This document shows, one piece after another, positions 1 to 10,547 of a DNA stretch of 64,000 nt. How positions within the stretch are numbered: the stretch's first letter is position 1; each line of letters begins with the position of its first letter. A program made the translations under genes and the position numbers. This DNA is from DATFVA01 sp963743325. Its GTDB lineage: Bacteria > Bacteroidota > Ignavibacteria > Ignavibacteriales > Ignavibacteriaceae. Below the pieces are notes generated by a model, which was not told where the DNA came from, did not search any database, and saw nothing but the letters and a program-made list of their open reading frames with translations. Where the stretch lies: the NCBI GenBank assembly GCA_963743325.1, contig CAVUOZ010000011.1, positions 340,203 through 404,202 on the forward strand, given 5' to 3'.

Positions 1-2690
1 TATGCGAAGACGGGTTCCCATTTTCCCGTAACATCCTGGGTCCAGTTAAAATCACGCTGAGTAGTATCCAATGATTTTACATATAATCTTTTCTCATAAT
101 TATACCCTGTCGTCCCTACATCGTAGACTTCAAATGGAACTCTATCCTGGGCAAGAGTATCTTTTCTTTCACCTGCATGGGACGGATTATGAATTGAATA
201 ATACTGACTGCCATTATCATTAAACCTGAGTTCATAATCATTTGTGCCAGTACTATTTTTTTCATTTATGTTCTGAAGTGGTTTAGTAAGACGGGTACCG
301 ATAGTTGTAATTGACCACTTTTGGGTTGAATTTAAATTTTCAAATACATCCACGGGTTGTGCTAAATCCTGCCCTCCGGGTCCTTTAATCTCTGTTACGC
401 TTTTTATCATACCAAGCCAGCTACCTTTAGAAACATATTTCAAATAATCAATCGAATCTTTTCCAACATTATAGACCAAAGGCATAAATCCGTCTATCAC
501 CACATTCCCTGAAGTATCAGCTCCCGGTACAAATGGCAGATAATCATTCTTTGAATCCAGCTGATAACTTGCAAACTGATTTGCATCTCTAAGCAGCGTA
601 TCTCCGGTAGTGATATCAATAATATCATATTTTAAATTCGGCAGGGTATCCTTAAAAACAACCTGGTATTTGTGCCCTGTCAATGCAGTTGGATCAACTA
701 TTTTGAATCTGACTTTTCCATCGCCTCTTCCCTGAATCTGATTCAAATAGACAGAATTATCCTGTTCGTATGAGTAATTTTCACCTATGCCGCGGATGCC
801 CGGGAAAACTTCCATTATTACCGGAGGACTCTCCAGTACAGGTGGATCGCTATATGGCGAATATCCATAAGCAGTAACAGCAAAATAATATGGATTCCCA
901 TTAAACAATGGTCCATTTGTGTACTGATCTTTAGTAATGGTCATGCTTCTTGCAAGACCGGTATTACCTGAAGTTAAAAAAGGATCCATATTAACCGGTG
1001 TACCGTTAACGTTCAGATAATAGTACTGGTAGTTCCAGATGTTTGCTACCGAATCGACAATATCAAATGTGGTAACCAATCTGGGATCATTCCCGGCTAA
1101 ATCTTTATATTGGAAGACTCTGTATCCTTGAAAATCAAAAAATCTATCATTAACCGGAATTATAATTGTCTGCCCGTTAACTGTTAATCGAATTGTATCG
1201 GGAACTAACGGATCGAACTCATGGTATGTCTCTGCATTGTTCTCCCACCATAGAGTTATAGCTCTATCCTGTGAAAAAGTATGAGCTGTGGGATTTGGAG
1301 GAGCGGGGGTCAACTTAAAATCAAGATTATAAGCGATCTGCGCTGCAGCATCTTTCAACTTCAACTGTGTCACACTTTGTAAATTATCCCCGCCAATGGC
1401 TATTACGATACCAACAACGACCTCCTGGGTATCTCCGGGTGCCATATCAAACGGACCGGAGGCCATAAAGTGTCTTCTGTCTCCGGGAGCAGGACCACCC
1501 GACCAGCCGCCGCCTTCATACCAGCCGGTTCCGGCTACGGGATCTCCGGCAAGCACGAATTTAACAGCCAGATTTGTATTAGGATCAATAAAAGGCTGTC
1601 CGTCCCAAACCAGGCCCTGCATATAGTTATAAAACTGTTCTGCACCGGCAGGCACTCCTAAATCAGGATCGGCATATACAGCGCTTCCGTTGATATAAAA
1701 TGAGAACGCTGTCATCGGAAGGTTTCTGTAGCCGTGTCTCCAGGTACCTAGAAATTTTGCGCTGTCAGCAGCGGAACCCTGAATAATTGGACCCTGGAAA
1801 AAATCATATCCAATTGCCGGAGGTGGTGAACCGTATATAGCATCGCTGGCAGTTCCATTATAAGTATAACCCAAACTAAGAGACGTATCACATCCTGTGT
1901 AATCATCATTTGCATCACCCAGATCGGTATCTGACCAGTAACCAACGATCATATCTTTGATTGTATTTTGTCCCTTATTAATAAATTTGAATTTTTCGAA
2001 AACCATATCGCCCAAGGCGCCGGTTCTGTTAAATCCAAATACAGTCGATTGAACTTCCATACCCATAGGTAGTGTGCCATAAAGGAAAGTAGTTCTTGCC
2101 GGATCGAGATCGTTCGATACATACCACATTACTTCATCACCGACAAATTTCGGCAGATCTACACCTCTTGTATATATCCCGTCACCATCGACATCATCCC
2201 ACGGAGCACCGTCTTCAACTGGCCATTCATTAAAATCTTTTTCGTACTGATCTTTATCGGGACCTGACGGTAAAGATTGCCAGTCTTTCCTGATCCTGTA
2301 TATTCTGTACTTATCCTGATCAGGACTATCGGCAGTTCCATCATCCAGAATTCTTCCGGATTGCAACCCGTGCCTGTATGTACTTCCGCCAACCCTGATT
2401 TCGCGTCCTATCCTGCCGCCCCAGAGTAATCCATCCTCAAAGATAGCTCCTTTGGTAGCGTTTGCACCACCCGGCCAGAAGAAACCCTGTGCGTCCGTTA
2501 TGGGACTATGTGAACCATCACCATTATTAGATATCCACATGAATATCTGGTTAATAGCTATAAAGTTGTAGTGATCATTTGTAGTGATTTTCCTGGTACC
2601 GTTGTTTTTATCTTCACCTCTAAACCCCAGAGATACAATGATCAGAAAGAAGATAAAACAAGAAGATAACCCGATTAATTTTTTATTCAT
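1..2690 (-). CDS. Large secreted surface protein, 3' end beyond window
   Basis: The frame opens at an ATG at 2690 and stays open for about 896 codons to position 1, so the stop lies outside the window. I read the whole stretch and saw no interruption. The N-terminus is a signal peptide (MNKKLIGLSS, then a long hydrophobic core). The mature part is rich in Trp, Tyr, Gly and Asp, with an aspartate-rich stretch (DDVDGDGIYTRG, near residue 167) and a fibronectin-III-like segment from about residue 460 (PAPPNPTAHTF). It lies 44 bases downstream of the TonB-dependent receptor on the same strand, so it is probably co-expressed with it as a surface partner. Any T9SS sorting domain would be in the missing C-terminus. 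I recognise no enzymatic motif. Confidence 0.8.
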   Translation of the reverse strand, partial: MNKKLIGLSSCFIFFLIIVSLGFRGEDKNNGTRKITTNDHYNFIAINQIFMWISNNGDGSHSPITDAQGFFWPGGANATKGAIFEDGLLWGGRIGREIRVGGSTYRHGLQSGRILDDGTADSPDQDKYRIYRIRKDWQSLPSGPDKDQYEKDFNEWPVEDGAPWDDVDGDGIYTRGVDLPKFVGDEVMWYVSNDLDPARTTFLYGTLPMGMEVQSTVFGFNRTGALGDMVFEKFKFINKGQNTIKDMIVGYWSDTDLGDANDDYTGCDTSLSLGYTYNGTASDAIYGSPPPAIGYDFFQGPIIQGSAADSAKFLGTWRHGYRNLPMTAFSFYINGSAVYADPDLGVPAGAEQFYNYMQGLVWDGQPFIDPNTNLAVKFVLAGDPVAGTGWYEGGGWSGGPAPGDRRHFMASGPFDMAPGDTQEVVVGIVIAIGGDNLQSVTQLKLKDAAAQIAYNLDFKLTPAPPNPTAHTFSQDRAITLWWENNAETYHEFDPLVPDTIRLTVNGQTIIIPVNDRFFDFQGYRVFQYKDLAGNDPRLVTTFDIVDSVANIWNYQYYYLNVNGTPVNMDPFLTSGNTGLARSMTITKDQYTNGPLFNGNPYYFAVTAYGYSPYSDPPVLESPPVIMEVFPGIRGIGENYSYEQDNSVYLNQIQGRGDGKVRFKIVDPTALTGHKYQVVFKDTLPNLKYDIIDITTGDTLLRDANQFASYQLDSKNDYLPFVPGADTSGNVVIDGFMPLVYNVGKDSIDYLKYVSKGSWLGMIKSVTEIKGPGGQDLAQPVDVFENLNSTQKWSITTIGTRLTKPLQNINEKNSTGTNDYELRFNDNGSQYYSIHNPSHAGERKDTLAQDRVPFEVYDVGTTGYNYEKRLYVKSLDTTQRDFNWTQDVTGKWEPVFA

Positions 2691-2734
2691 TTTTAAACTC
2701 CAATTTTTTTCAGATATCATAACAGCTGACTTTA

Positions 2735-5617
2735 TTAATAATTTAACCTGACACCAAGTCTTATCTGTCTTGGGGGACCAAAATGTGTTGCATCATAAGT
2801 TAAGTCCGAATACATTTGTTTGTACATATCAGCATATTGTTTGCCATACTGTGATTCAATTCCTGAAACAGTTTGTGAACCCTGTGGACTTGCAAGCCAG
2901 CCGTCATCATAAGCATCTCCGGAAACATTAAATACTCCTACAACATTCTGGGTATTCAATACATTTATAATCCATAAATAAATGTTGGCATCAAGCGGTC
3001 CCATCGCAAATGATTTATCAATTTTCATATCCAGCTGGAATGTCCATGGAGTGGTTGATGCATTCAAAGGTTCGGTAGGTACTCTGCTGTTTCCAAAGCT
3101 ATCGTCAGTATACCGGGTAAAATTAAATCCGCTTGTAAATCTGAACAGAGCATTTATACCAAAATTTGAAAGAATCTGACTTCCAAAAATTGAAGGTCCG
3201 TCATTATCAGCAAACCTGTAATCCAGATTTAAAGCACCCGTATGTGCCTGGTTAAAATCAAGAGGAGCTATCTGCTGCGGGAAGTAAGGGATAGACGTAG
3301 GAGACTGCCATATTTGCCTGAAACTTGAGGAAGGATTTGAACCCGTTCCCTGCGCATCGGAAAATGTATAATCAAGTGATGCAGCGATTCTTTCAACTCT
3401 TCTTAAATCGAATTTGACTTCAATTCCCTTAACAGTGGAAAAATCACCATTTACAAAAGCATAATATTGTCTGTGGTTCGCGCCCGGATCTGCATAAATG
3501 CTTCTTTCCTGAATTTGATCCTTAATGTCTTTATAGAATCCTGTTATATCAAATGCGAATATATCTCCAAGCTGCTGTTTGAAACCCAATTCATACTGTG
3601 TGGTTCTTTCAGGTGATAAACCAAATCCGACGGGCTGCTGAATTGCAAATCCACCCTGGATGTTATCAGCAACAACATTATAACCCAGATAAATGTCTCT
3701 TAATTGAGACTGCTGAATAAATTTTCCGTACTGTGCATGAAAAACAGTTTTATCAGTAACTGGAAATGAAAATCCTAACCTCGGACTAACCTGCGTGAAA
3801 GGCTCCACGTCAACAAGATCATTAGGGTCAACTAAATTATTTACAAAATGTATGTCGTGCGGATTTTTAAAAGTTTTACTATCCGTATTGATATAGTCTA
3901 ATCTCAAACCAAAGTTTACAACAAGGTCGCTGAATTCCATTTTATCCTGAATATAATATGCTGCAAAAATCGGATGTTTTGGTCCATCTATGCCGCTGTC
4001 AAGATAATTTCCATAGGCATCGTAACCATAATTATCGAGCCTGTCATAGAAATCATAATCTGATCCCTGCGGCAGAGAACGTCTGAATGAAGCTATAGTG
4101 AGCGGGGATGGCAATGCATATCTTCTGATTGTGTAGTAGTTAAAATCAGCTCCGGTTTTAAGTTCATGGTGCTGGCCGATCTGATACAGAAGGCCTACCT
4201 TTCCTCCATAACTATCCGTTTTCTGCTTTCTGTAAAAATTGTAAGGTATTACGCCGTTAGTAAAAGTAAAACCATAAGCTCTCAAAGCCACAGGTAATTG
4301 ACCATCACCCCGAAGAGTGCTGCCTACCTGTGAGTTCATTATAGAGTCACCATACGCAGTAATATTATGCTTAAATATGGGATCCATATCAACATAAAAA
4401 TCACCGAAGTAATTAAATATTAAATCATAAAACGCACGTTCATTAAGAACCTGGGTAACTTTTATGCTTGAGGTAATTGTCTGAGCCTGGTGCTCTCCGG
4501 CCCTGGGGGCAGTGTAATAGCTCGAAATGGGGGTACCATCTCTACTGTCATTTCTCTGGAAACTTCCGTTTAATTTTATAGTAAAAGGATTAAAATCAAA
4601 TGATAAATTTCCCTGAACCTGAACCTGACGGGCGCCCTGGTTTAATATATATCCTGCCGGATATATAAAATTAATTGTATCGGCACCTTCTCCTAATGCA
4701 GGATCATAGAAATTATCAAATTTGGCTCCCTGGTAAAATCCGATCGGGGTTTTGTTCCATGTATAATCTCCTGCGACAAAGAATCTGATATTATTCAAAG
4801 TCGGGAAGATAGGTCCGCTGCCGGTTAAGACATACTCACTATAACCATAGGAATATGTGCTAATAAACTGCTCACCAACGGTGGTAAATTCATCGGTAAT
4901 TCCTTCAAAACCAATCTGGTAATCTTCACCACCGATTTTTGTGCTAGTTGATATAATACCCGAATTAGCTCCTCCAAACTCGGCAGGGTAACCACCTGCC
5001 TGGAACTGAACTTCCTGAATGGCATTATTTATAGGTGTTGTTGTTGTACCTCCGAAAACAGGATTGTTTACCAGAACTCCATCAACGTAGTAGGCAACTG
5101 CGTCCTGACGCCCGCCTCTTACATAAATAGTACCGCCCTGATTTACAACTCCGGTTTGTGTGCTTACCACTGCATTCACACCACGGACCGGCAGGTTCTC
5201 GATATCTGCAGCATTGACAATATTAACGGAGTTTGTAAGGTTTTTATTTATGAGAGGTTTGGGTGCTACAATTTCAACTGTACCAAGTTCATAAGTTTCA
5301 CTCGGCATTTGAAAATTGACCTCTGTAGTAACGTTTACAGAAACACCAATATTAGATTTTGTAACTTCTTTATACCCGATGTAGCGCGCTATCAACGTAT
5401 AGGTATTTGGAGGAACGTTTAATATTATAAACTGCCCATCGACGTTTGTAGCTGCACCGAAATTGGTTCCATTAACGAGAATATTGGCTCCAATTAAAGG
5501 TTCTCCGGTTTCAAGATCGGTAACTTTACCGACTATTTTACCGGACTGGGCAAATGAAGGTATTGCCGTTATTATTATAAAAATTAATAACTTTAATAAA
5601 GTAAAATTTGATTTCAT
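2735..5617 (-). CDS. TonB-dependent outer membrane receptor with carboxypeptidase-regulatory-like N-domain
   Basis: 960 residues. A signal peptide ending near residue 23 (IPSFAQ) is followed by a CarboxypepD_reg-like beta-sandwich (GKIVGKVTDLETGEPLIGAN, about 27-110). The plug domain follows (about 130-225) with the characteristic IYVRGGRQDAVAYYVDGV. The rest is a beta-barrel of alternating aromatic strands ending in a terminal aromatic (RLGVRLNY). Proteins of this architecture import large or scarce ligands across the outer membrane using TonB energy; the ligand cannot be told from sequence. The ATG at 5617 follows a strong ribosome site (AAAGGAGATG). A DUF4397 lipoprotein lies 25 bases upstream and a secreted protein 44 bases downstream, forming a three-gene surface operon. 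Confidence 0.93.
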   Translation of the reverse strand: MKSNFTLLKLLIFIIITAIPSFAQSGKIVGKVTDLETGEPLIGANILVNGTNFGAATNVDGQFIILNVPPNTYTLIARYIGYKEVTKSNIGVSVNVTTEVNFQMPSETYELGTVEIVAPKPLINKNLTNSVNIVNAADIENLPVRGVNAVVSTQTGVVNQGGTIYVRGGRQDAVAYYVDGVLVNNPVFGGTTTTPINNAIQEVQFQAGGYPAEFGGANSGIISTSTKIGGEDYQIGFEGITDEFTTVGEQFISTYSYGYSEYVLTGSGPIFPTLNNIRFFVAGDYTWNKTPIGFYQGAKFDNFYDPALGEGADTINFIYPAGYILNQGARQVQVQGNLSFDFNPFTIKLNGSFQRNDSRDGTPISSYYTAPRAGEHQAQTITSSIKVTQVLNERAFYDLIFNYFGDFYVDMDPIFKHNITAYGDSIMNSQVGSTLRGDGQLPVALRAYGFTFTNGVIPYNFYRKQKTDSYGGKVGLLYQIGQHHELKTGADFNYYTIRRYALPSPLTIASFRRSLPQGSDYDFYDRLDNYGYDAYGNYLDSGIDGPKHPIFAAYYIQDKMEFSDLVVNFGLRLDYINTDSKTFKNPHDIHFVNNLVDPNDLVDVEPFTQVSPRLGFSFPVTDKTVFHAQYGKFIQQSQLRDIYLGYNVVADNIQGGFAIQQPVGFGLSPERTTQYELGFKQQLGDIFAFDITGFYKDIKDQIQERSIYADPGANHRQYYAFVNGDFSTVKGIEVKFDLRRVERIAASLDYTFSDAQGTGSNPSSSFRQIWQSPTSIPYFPQQIAPLDFNQAHTGALNLDYRFADNDGPSIFGSQILSNFGINALFRFTSGFNFTRYTDDSFGNSRVPTEPLNASTTPWTFQLDMKIDKSFAMGPLDANIYLWIINVLNTQNVVGVFNVSGDAYDDGWLASPQGSQTVSGIESQYGKQYADMYKQMYSDLTYDATHFGPPRQIRLGVRLNY

Positions 5618-5642
5618 AACTCTTCATCTCCTTTTAAATTTC

Positions 5643-6416
5643 TCAATCCCTGGACCGAATCGGCGGCGGAACAACTTCCTTCAGGGAGAACTGCAAATTG
5701 TTTGGATTCCCATATAAATATAAATAGTATCTCAGGTTTGCAGCTAAATTATACGGGCCTGCGACAACGGTATCAGTTGTGGACTGAATTGCAAAGTGGA
5801 AGGTATATTCTCCCGGGGCTGCATTGCCAACAGAATAAGAACCTCCGAACTTTAATGGGAGTGCATTGCTACCTGAAGACGCATATGTTATAAACGTATC
5901 GGGCGATACTACTTTGGCAGAAATATTATAACTTTTTGATTTGATAGTATCTACATCATTAGACGCATGAACAAAATAAATGTTTAAACTATCGGGTGCA
6001 GGTGCACTGCTGACATAAATCTCGCCTTCATTTATTTCAAAATCGGCAAAAGTACTCAGAAGCGGATCAGAAATATAATCACCTGCAAAAATTACATCTG
6101 TTCTTTCCCAGGTATTAATATCTATGGTTTTTTCATAGAGCTTAGCGCCGGCACCATCAGTTACAGTAAACAGCAGTTTACCCGCATTTGCATCAAAATA
6201 GTCTGTGGTTTCACCTCTTCCTAAAGAAGACGCAACCTGCTTTCCGTCAATACTAACATTCATAGCATCAACGTTATTAGACATATTTGCAATTTTAATT
6301 ACAGAATAGACTGGACCGACTGGTGCGATTGTCGGCTCTTCTACGCAGCTATAAAGGATAAACCCCAGAACTAAAGGAAGTAAAAACAAAAACTTCCGTT
6401 TGTTTTTTAACCGCAT
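5643..6416 (-). CDS. DUF4397-type lipoprotein
   Basis: 257 residues. The N-terminus has a lysine/arginine-rich n-region, a hydrophobic core and a lipobox LYSC with the lipidated Cys at residue 24. Two related beta-sandwich segments follow (about 38-110 starting SVIKIANMSNNVDAMNVSID, and about 145-250 with LNIYFVHASNDVDTIKS), matching the DUF4397 pattern of 'N/H-x-S/A-x-x-x-x-x-V-D'. DUF4397 proteins are uncharacterised cell-envelope proteins. It is the first gene of the operon with the TonB receptor, so it probably sits on the membrane surface as an accessory protein of that receptor. The assignment to DUF4397 is from memory of the family pattern. Confidence 0.8.
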   Translation of the reverse strand: MRLKNKRKFLFLLPLVLGFILYSCVEEPTIAPVGPVYSVIKIANMSNNVDAMNVSIDGKQVASSLGRGETTDYFDANAGKLLFTVTDGAGAKLYEKTIDINTWERTDVIFAGDYISDPLLSTFADFEINEGEIYVSSAPAPDSLNIYFVHASNDVDTIKSKSYNISAKVVSPDTFITYASSGSNALPLKFGGSYSVGNAAPGEYTFHFAIQSTTDTVVAGPYNLAANLRYYLYLYGNPNNLQFSLKEVVPPPIRSRD

Positions 6417-6480
6417 CTTTCACCTCACACAAAGTATTTATTTTTCGAAGTTATTTGAATAAGATAATTTTGTCTTTTTC

Positions 6481-6516
6481 AAAAAAATGGTAGCTGCCGA
6501 TTGCCCGACAGCTACC
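6481..6516 (-). terminator. Rho-independent terminator of the broken T9SS gene
   Basis: On the minus strand an 8-bp perfect stem GGTAGCTG/CAGCTACC, extended inside by TCGG-like pairing, is followed directly by a run of seven T. It lies 33 bases past the stop at 6549 and separates that gene from the DUF4397 operon. Confidence 0.85.
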
Positions 6517-6548
6517 TATTAATTACTCATCCGAAACATATAAAATAA

Positions 6549-8385
6549 TTATTTCAGCAGCAACATTTTCTTTGATTGGACAAAATTGCCTGCCTGTATT
6601 TTATAGATATAAAGACCGGAGGCTAATTTTGATGCATCAAAGTTGACTTCATAATTACCAGCATCCTTTGTTGTGTTAACAAGAGTAGCAACTTCACGCC
6701 CAAGCATATCATATACTTTAAGAGTTACGTTGTTTCTTTCAGCAACAGAGTAACTGATCTTTGTATTCGGGTTGAATGGGTTCGGATAATTCTGTGCTAA
6801 ATTAAATTGATATAATTTATTACCCTCATCCTTAACTCCTACAACCAGCTGAGGAATGTTAATTGTAACATTTACTCCAACAAATTCAGCGGAGACTGCC
6901 TTTGGATAAGTTGGATCAGTAGTATTAACAGTGCTGCCAGGAATAGTATCAGCCTGAATAGTCATATGAACATTACAAACTGAATCATTGGTAACAGTAT
7001 TTAACTGAGACACACTTACATATCTCCAGTCTCTCATAGGTGTTTCATCCGGAGTAAATTTAACCGGAGCTGTCCAGGTTGCACCGCTATCTGCAGAATA
7101 AGTAAACCAGCCTGCATAATAGTTATTTGCTGTGCCGTTAGGATCTCCCATATACTGATCTGTATTTGATACGAATCCTACGAACAGGGCATCATTATTT
7201 AATGCACCGACTGATCTACCAATAGTAGGTCTGCAAATAGGTGTCATTACATCATTGTTTGAAGCATAATTATCATGATAAGGTACCATAGATGAATCTG
7301 CAATAATCATGGGCACTCCGCCGTTCACATTAGGAGACCAGAAATATATACTTGACGGGAAGGAGGGGAAATAACTGCCTGAATGGTATCAGTCTTTATC
7401 AATTTCAAATACTGCACAGGGAACTCCGTTCAAAAGAACTAAATCGCAGCCACGAAGAGTACCCATACTATCTACAGCATCATAAGTCCAGACTTCAACC
7501 GGAGTTGACCATGTTACAGTACCATCTGTGGATTCGCGATAATATAAATTACCTGTGTTATTGTCATCAAGGTACAGATGACCGATTTTAGTACTTTGAT
7601 CATCATAAGCTAAAGAGTATGTTTCTGCCTGAGCGCCAGGATATAAAGGTGTACCCTGAGAAATCGCAGGTTTTGTTACCTGTATTAACATATGCTCCAA
7701 GATCAACGGAGTTGATGTAAGTACTGATTGAAGCTGCAAAAACATAATCAGAAGCTCCTAAACCAAGAATTCTTGGCCATGATTGGAGGTCCTAAAGTAT
7801 TAGGTCCAACACCGGGATCGCACATATCAAATGTTCCTGATCCGGCACTCTGGTCAATAAAAATTTCTGATCTGAGATGTTCCGCCGCCGGCAGTACTAT
7901 GTAAAGCGATCATTTCCGTGCCATCACTAAAACCATTTATTGATGGATAACCACTTTTTTCACCGGTTGAAGGTACGTTTGCAGTATTAAACCAGGTCAA
8001 ACCACCATCGATACTGCTAAAGTAAATAATAGTCCTGTCACTCCAGCCAGTGACCTGCTGTGAACTCATAAAAACAGCATGGAGATTATCCGGGTTGGTT
8101 GGATCCTGCCATATCTGATCAGTTGTTCCATTTGACTGAAGGTCATAACCTGATAAAAGTCCTGTTCCTACAAAATCAAATGTTAATCCATCTGTTACTA
8201 CATCCGGATAATAAGTTTTTTGTGCTTTAAATGTGGGGTTACCAGTTGTTTGAGAAACCTCATCACCGGTAAATGTTAAAATCTTTGCGGTTCTGTTTAC
8301 TATGTTCGCCTTGTTCTGTGCCTGTAACTGAACCAAGACATAACAAAGAGAATACAGTTAAAAGTACAGTAGCATTTCGCAACAT
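6549..8385 (-). pseudogene. Secreted BNR/sialidase-like T9SS protein, broken by four frameshifts and one stop
   Basis: The reconstructed product is about 610 residues. The true start is the ATG at 8385 (signal peptide MLRNATVLLTVFSLLCLGS, preceded by AGGAG). The body has BNR-like motifs (IDGGLTWFN, STDGTVTWSTPVEVW, SADSGATWTAPVKF), and the end is a T9SS sorting domain (NYPNPFNPNTKISYS ... KKMLLLK). The frame is broken near 8335, 7870, 7770 and 7680, and by an in-frame TGA at 7389-7391 between FEIDKD and YHSGSYFP. Protein-level similarity continues across every break, which suggests recent decay or sequence error rather than old loss. Role if intact: exported, surface-anchored protein with a beta-propeller; ligand unknown. 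Confidence 0.75.
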
Positions 8386-8582
8386 TGTGCTCTCCTATTT
8401 GTTTATGAATAATTGATTATTGATTTTTTTTTAATTATCCCTATCTCAATCAATGTGCTAATTAAAAGACCAGCCAAAATACGATAACAGCACATTTTTG
8501 TCAAGTTTTCAAAACGTTTTTAACTCATAAGAAATTAAACCCTTTTGCGTTTAAATGTCAATATAGTTTATTCCCGCCTATG

Positions 8583-10167
8583 TTAGAAATTGACCGGTAA
8601 TACATCCCATATACCTTCTGTCGATATAATCTTATTAATTGCTTTATTGTTAATTGCTTCATCAAGACTGATAACGGTGAGTGCTTCCTTCCCTGATTCA
8701 AGTCTGCTTAACGATAAACCGGCTATGTTGATATTTTCTTCGGCAAGTATTTTTCCAACTGAAGCCAAGCATACCAGGTTTATCAATATTTTTATAAATC
8801 AGCATGCATCCTTCAGGTTTTAACTCCAGTCTATAATCATCTATAATTACAATCCTGATTTCATTTTTGCCGAAGACCGTTCCCGATATATTTCTCCTCC
8901 TTGCTTCATCATTTGATTCAACTGTTATAAGGTTTTTGTAATTCTGATTTTCATTTGATTTCATTTCATTCAATATAAGTCCTCTACCATCGGCGAGCAT
9001 CGCTGCATTTATAAGGTTGACGGGCTCATCAATTTTTTCAGACAGAAATCCTTTTAAAAAACTTTTAGATAAAATATCCGGATATGCATGAAGAAAATTA
9101 CCACTCAGGTTAATGTTGAGATTTTTAATATATCCTTTAGTCAATTGGGCGAGCATCACTCCCAGATTTTCAGACAAGGTGATAAATGGGTTTAAGTCCT
9201 CATTTTGAAGTGCTTCTATATAAGCAGCATTAATGGTGCCTCTGATAGATTTGGTATTAAACAGATCAACAATCTGCTCGGCTATCTGCACTGCAACTTT
9301 TTCCTGAGCTTCTTCGGTCGAGGCCCCAAGATGGGGAGTAGTAAGAACTTTTGGATGGTTAATCAGTTCAGCGGATAAATCCGGAGGCTCGGATATATAA
9401 ACATCAAATGCGGCAGCGGATACTTTACCTTTATTTAATGCATCGAGCAGAGCGGATTCGTTTACAATCCCTCCACGCGCGCAATTAATAATTTTAACTC
9501 CGTCTTTGCATTTATTTAACGTTGTTTCTGAAATCAGATTTTCAGTCTCATCATTTAATGGAACATGTACGGTTATAATATCAGAACCAGCATAAATAGC
9601 AGTCAGTTCCACCAGACTAATTCCCAGTTTATTTGCAGATTCCTTTGAAAGCATCGGGTCATAACCAATTACACTCATTCCGAACCCCTTTGCTCTTTTT
9701 GCTACTTCCATTCCGACTTTACCCAGTCCGATTACTCCAAGCGTTTTTCCTTCAAGTTCGGTTCCCTTAAATTTCTTACGCTCCCATTTTCCTTCTCTCA
9801 TAGATTGGTTAGACTGTGCAATATTTCTGCACATTCCGAGCATTAAAGCCATTGTATGTTCCGCAGTTGAAACAGTATTGCCGCCGGGAGTGTTCATTAC
9901 TATTATGCCCTTGCGGGTTGCACTTTCAACATCGATATTATCAACACCAGTTCCGGCCCTTCCGATAACGATCATTTTATCCATTTCAGAAACAAGTTCC
10001 GGGGTAACCTGCGTTTCACTGCGGACAATTAATGCATGGTAATCTTTTATAACGGATTTGATTTTTTCGGAAGGCATACCGGCTTCGAAAGTTACATCAA
10101 AGCCGGCAGATTCAAGAATTGTTTTACATTTCTTATCGACCGCATCGGTAATTAATATTTTATGCAT
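8583..10167 (-). CDS. serA: D-3-phosphoglycerate dehydrogenase (frameshift near 8765)
   Basis: Catalyses oxidation of 3-phosphoglycerate, the first step of serine biosynthesis. Reconstructed length is about 528 residues, the normal size for the long SerA form. Visible are the NAD-binding motif GLGKVGMEVAKRAKGFG (about 146-162), the substrate domain with VRSETQVT, the catalytic region HLGASTEEAQ, and the C-terminal ACT domain (YKNIDKPGMLG ... LAEENINIAGLSLSRL). A single extra base around 8761-8766 throws the frame off between PGMLG and SVGKILAEE; the downstream frame then continues to the stop at 8583. Because serA is a core gene and both parts match the family well, the shift is probably a sequence error. 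It lies 31 bases downstream of trxA in the same orientation. Confidence 0.93.
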
Positions 10168-10198
10168 AAACTCCGATGGGATGTGTATAAATTTTGAT

Positions 10199-10522
10199 TC
10201 AGGCTATAGCTGAGTTTAGTCTCTGAACTATTTGACCTTTCGGTACTGCTCCGATAATGGTATCCTTCAGTTTACCATCTTTAAAGATTAAAATGGTTGG
10301 AATACTCCGGACACCGAACTTAATCGCTGTTTGCTGATTATTATCAACATCCAGCTTGCCTATTTTGGCTTTTCCTTCATATTCATCAACCAGTTCTTCA
10401 ACAATTGGAGCTATCATTTTGCATGGGCCGCACCATGTTGCCCAGAAATCAATAAGCACAGGCTTATCTGATTTTGTCACTTCATCATCGAAGTTTTCAT
10501 CGGTTATTGTTATTGTTTTCAT
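10199..10522 (-). CDS. trxA: Thioredoxin
   Basis: 107 residues, the standard thioredoxin size. The redox motif is WCGPC (about 32-36) in the context DFWATWCGPCKMIAPI, with the cis-proline loop RSIPT near residue 76 and the buried Asp (KPVLIDFWA) present. It is a cytoplasmic disulfide reductase supplying ribonucleotide reductase and other enzymes. It sits between the SDR and serA, with 25- and 31-base gaps, on the same strand. Confidence 0.97.
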   Translation of the reverse strand: MKTITITDENFDDEVTKSDKPVLIDFWATWCGPCKMIAPIVEELVDEYEGKAKIGKLDVDNNQQTAIKFGVRSIPTILIFKDGKLKDTIIGAVPKGQIVQRLNSAIA

Positions 10523-10547
10523 TTAATTATCCTCATTAAAAACTGAA

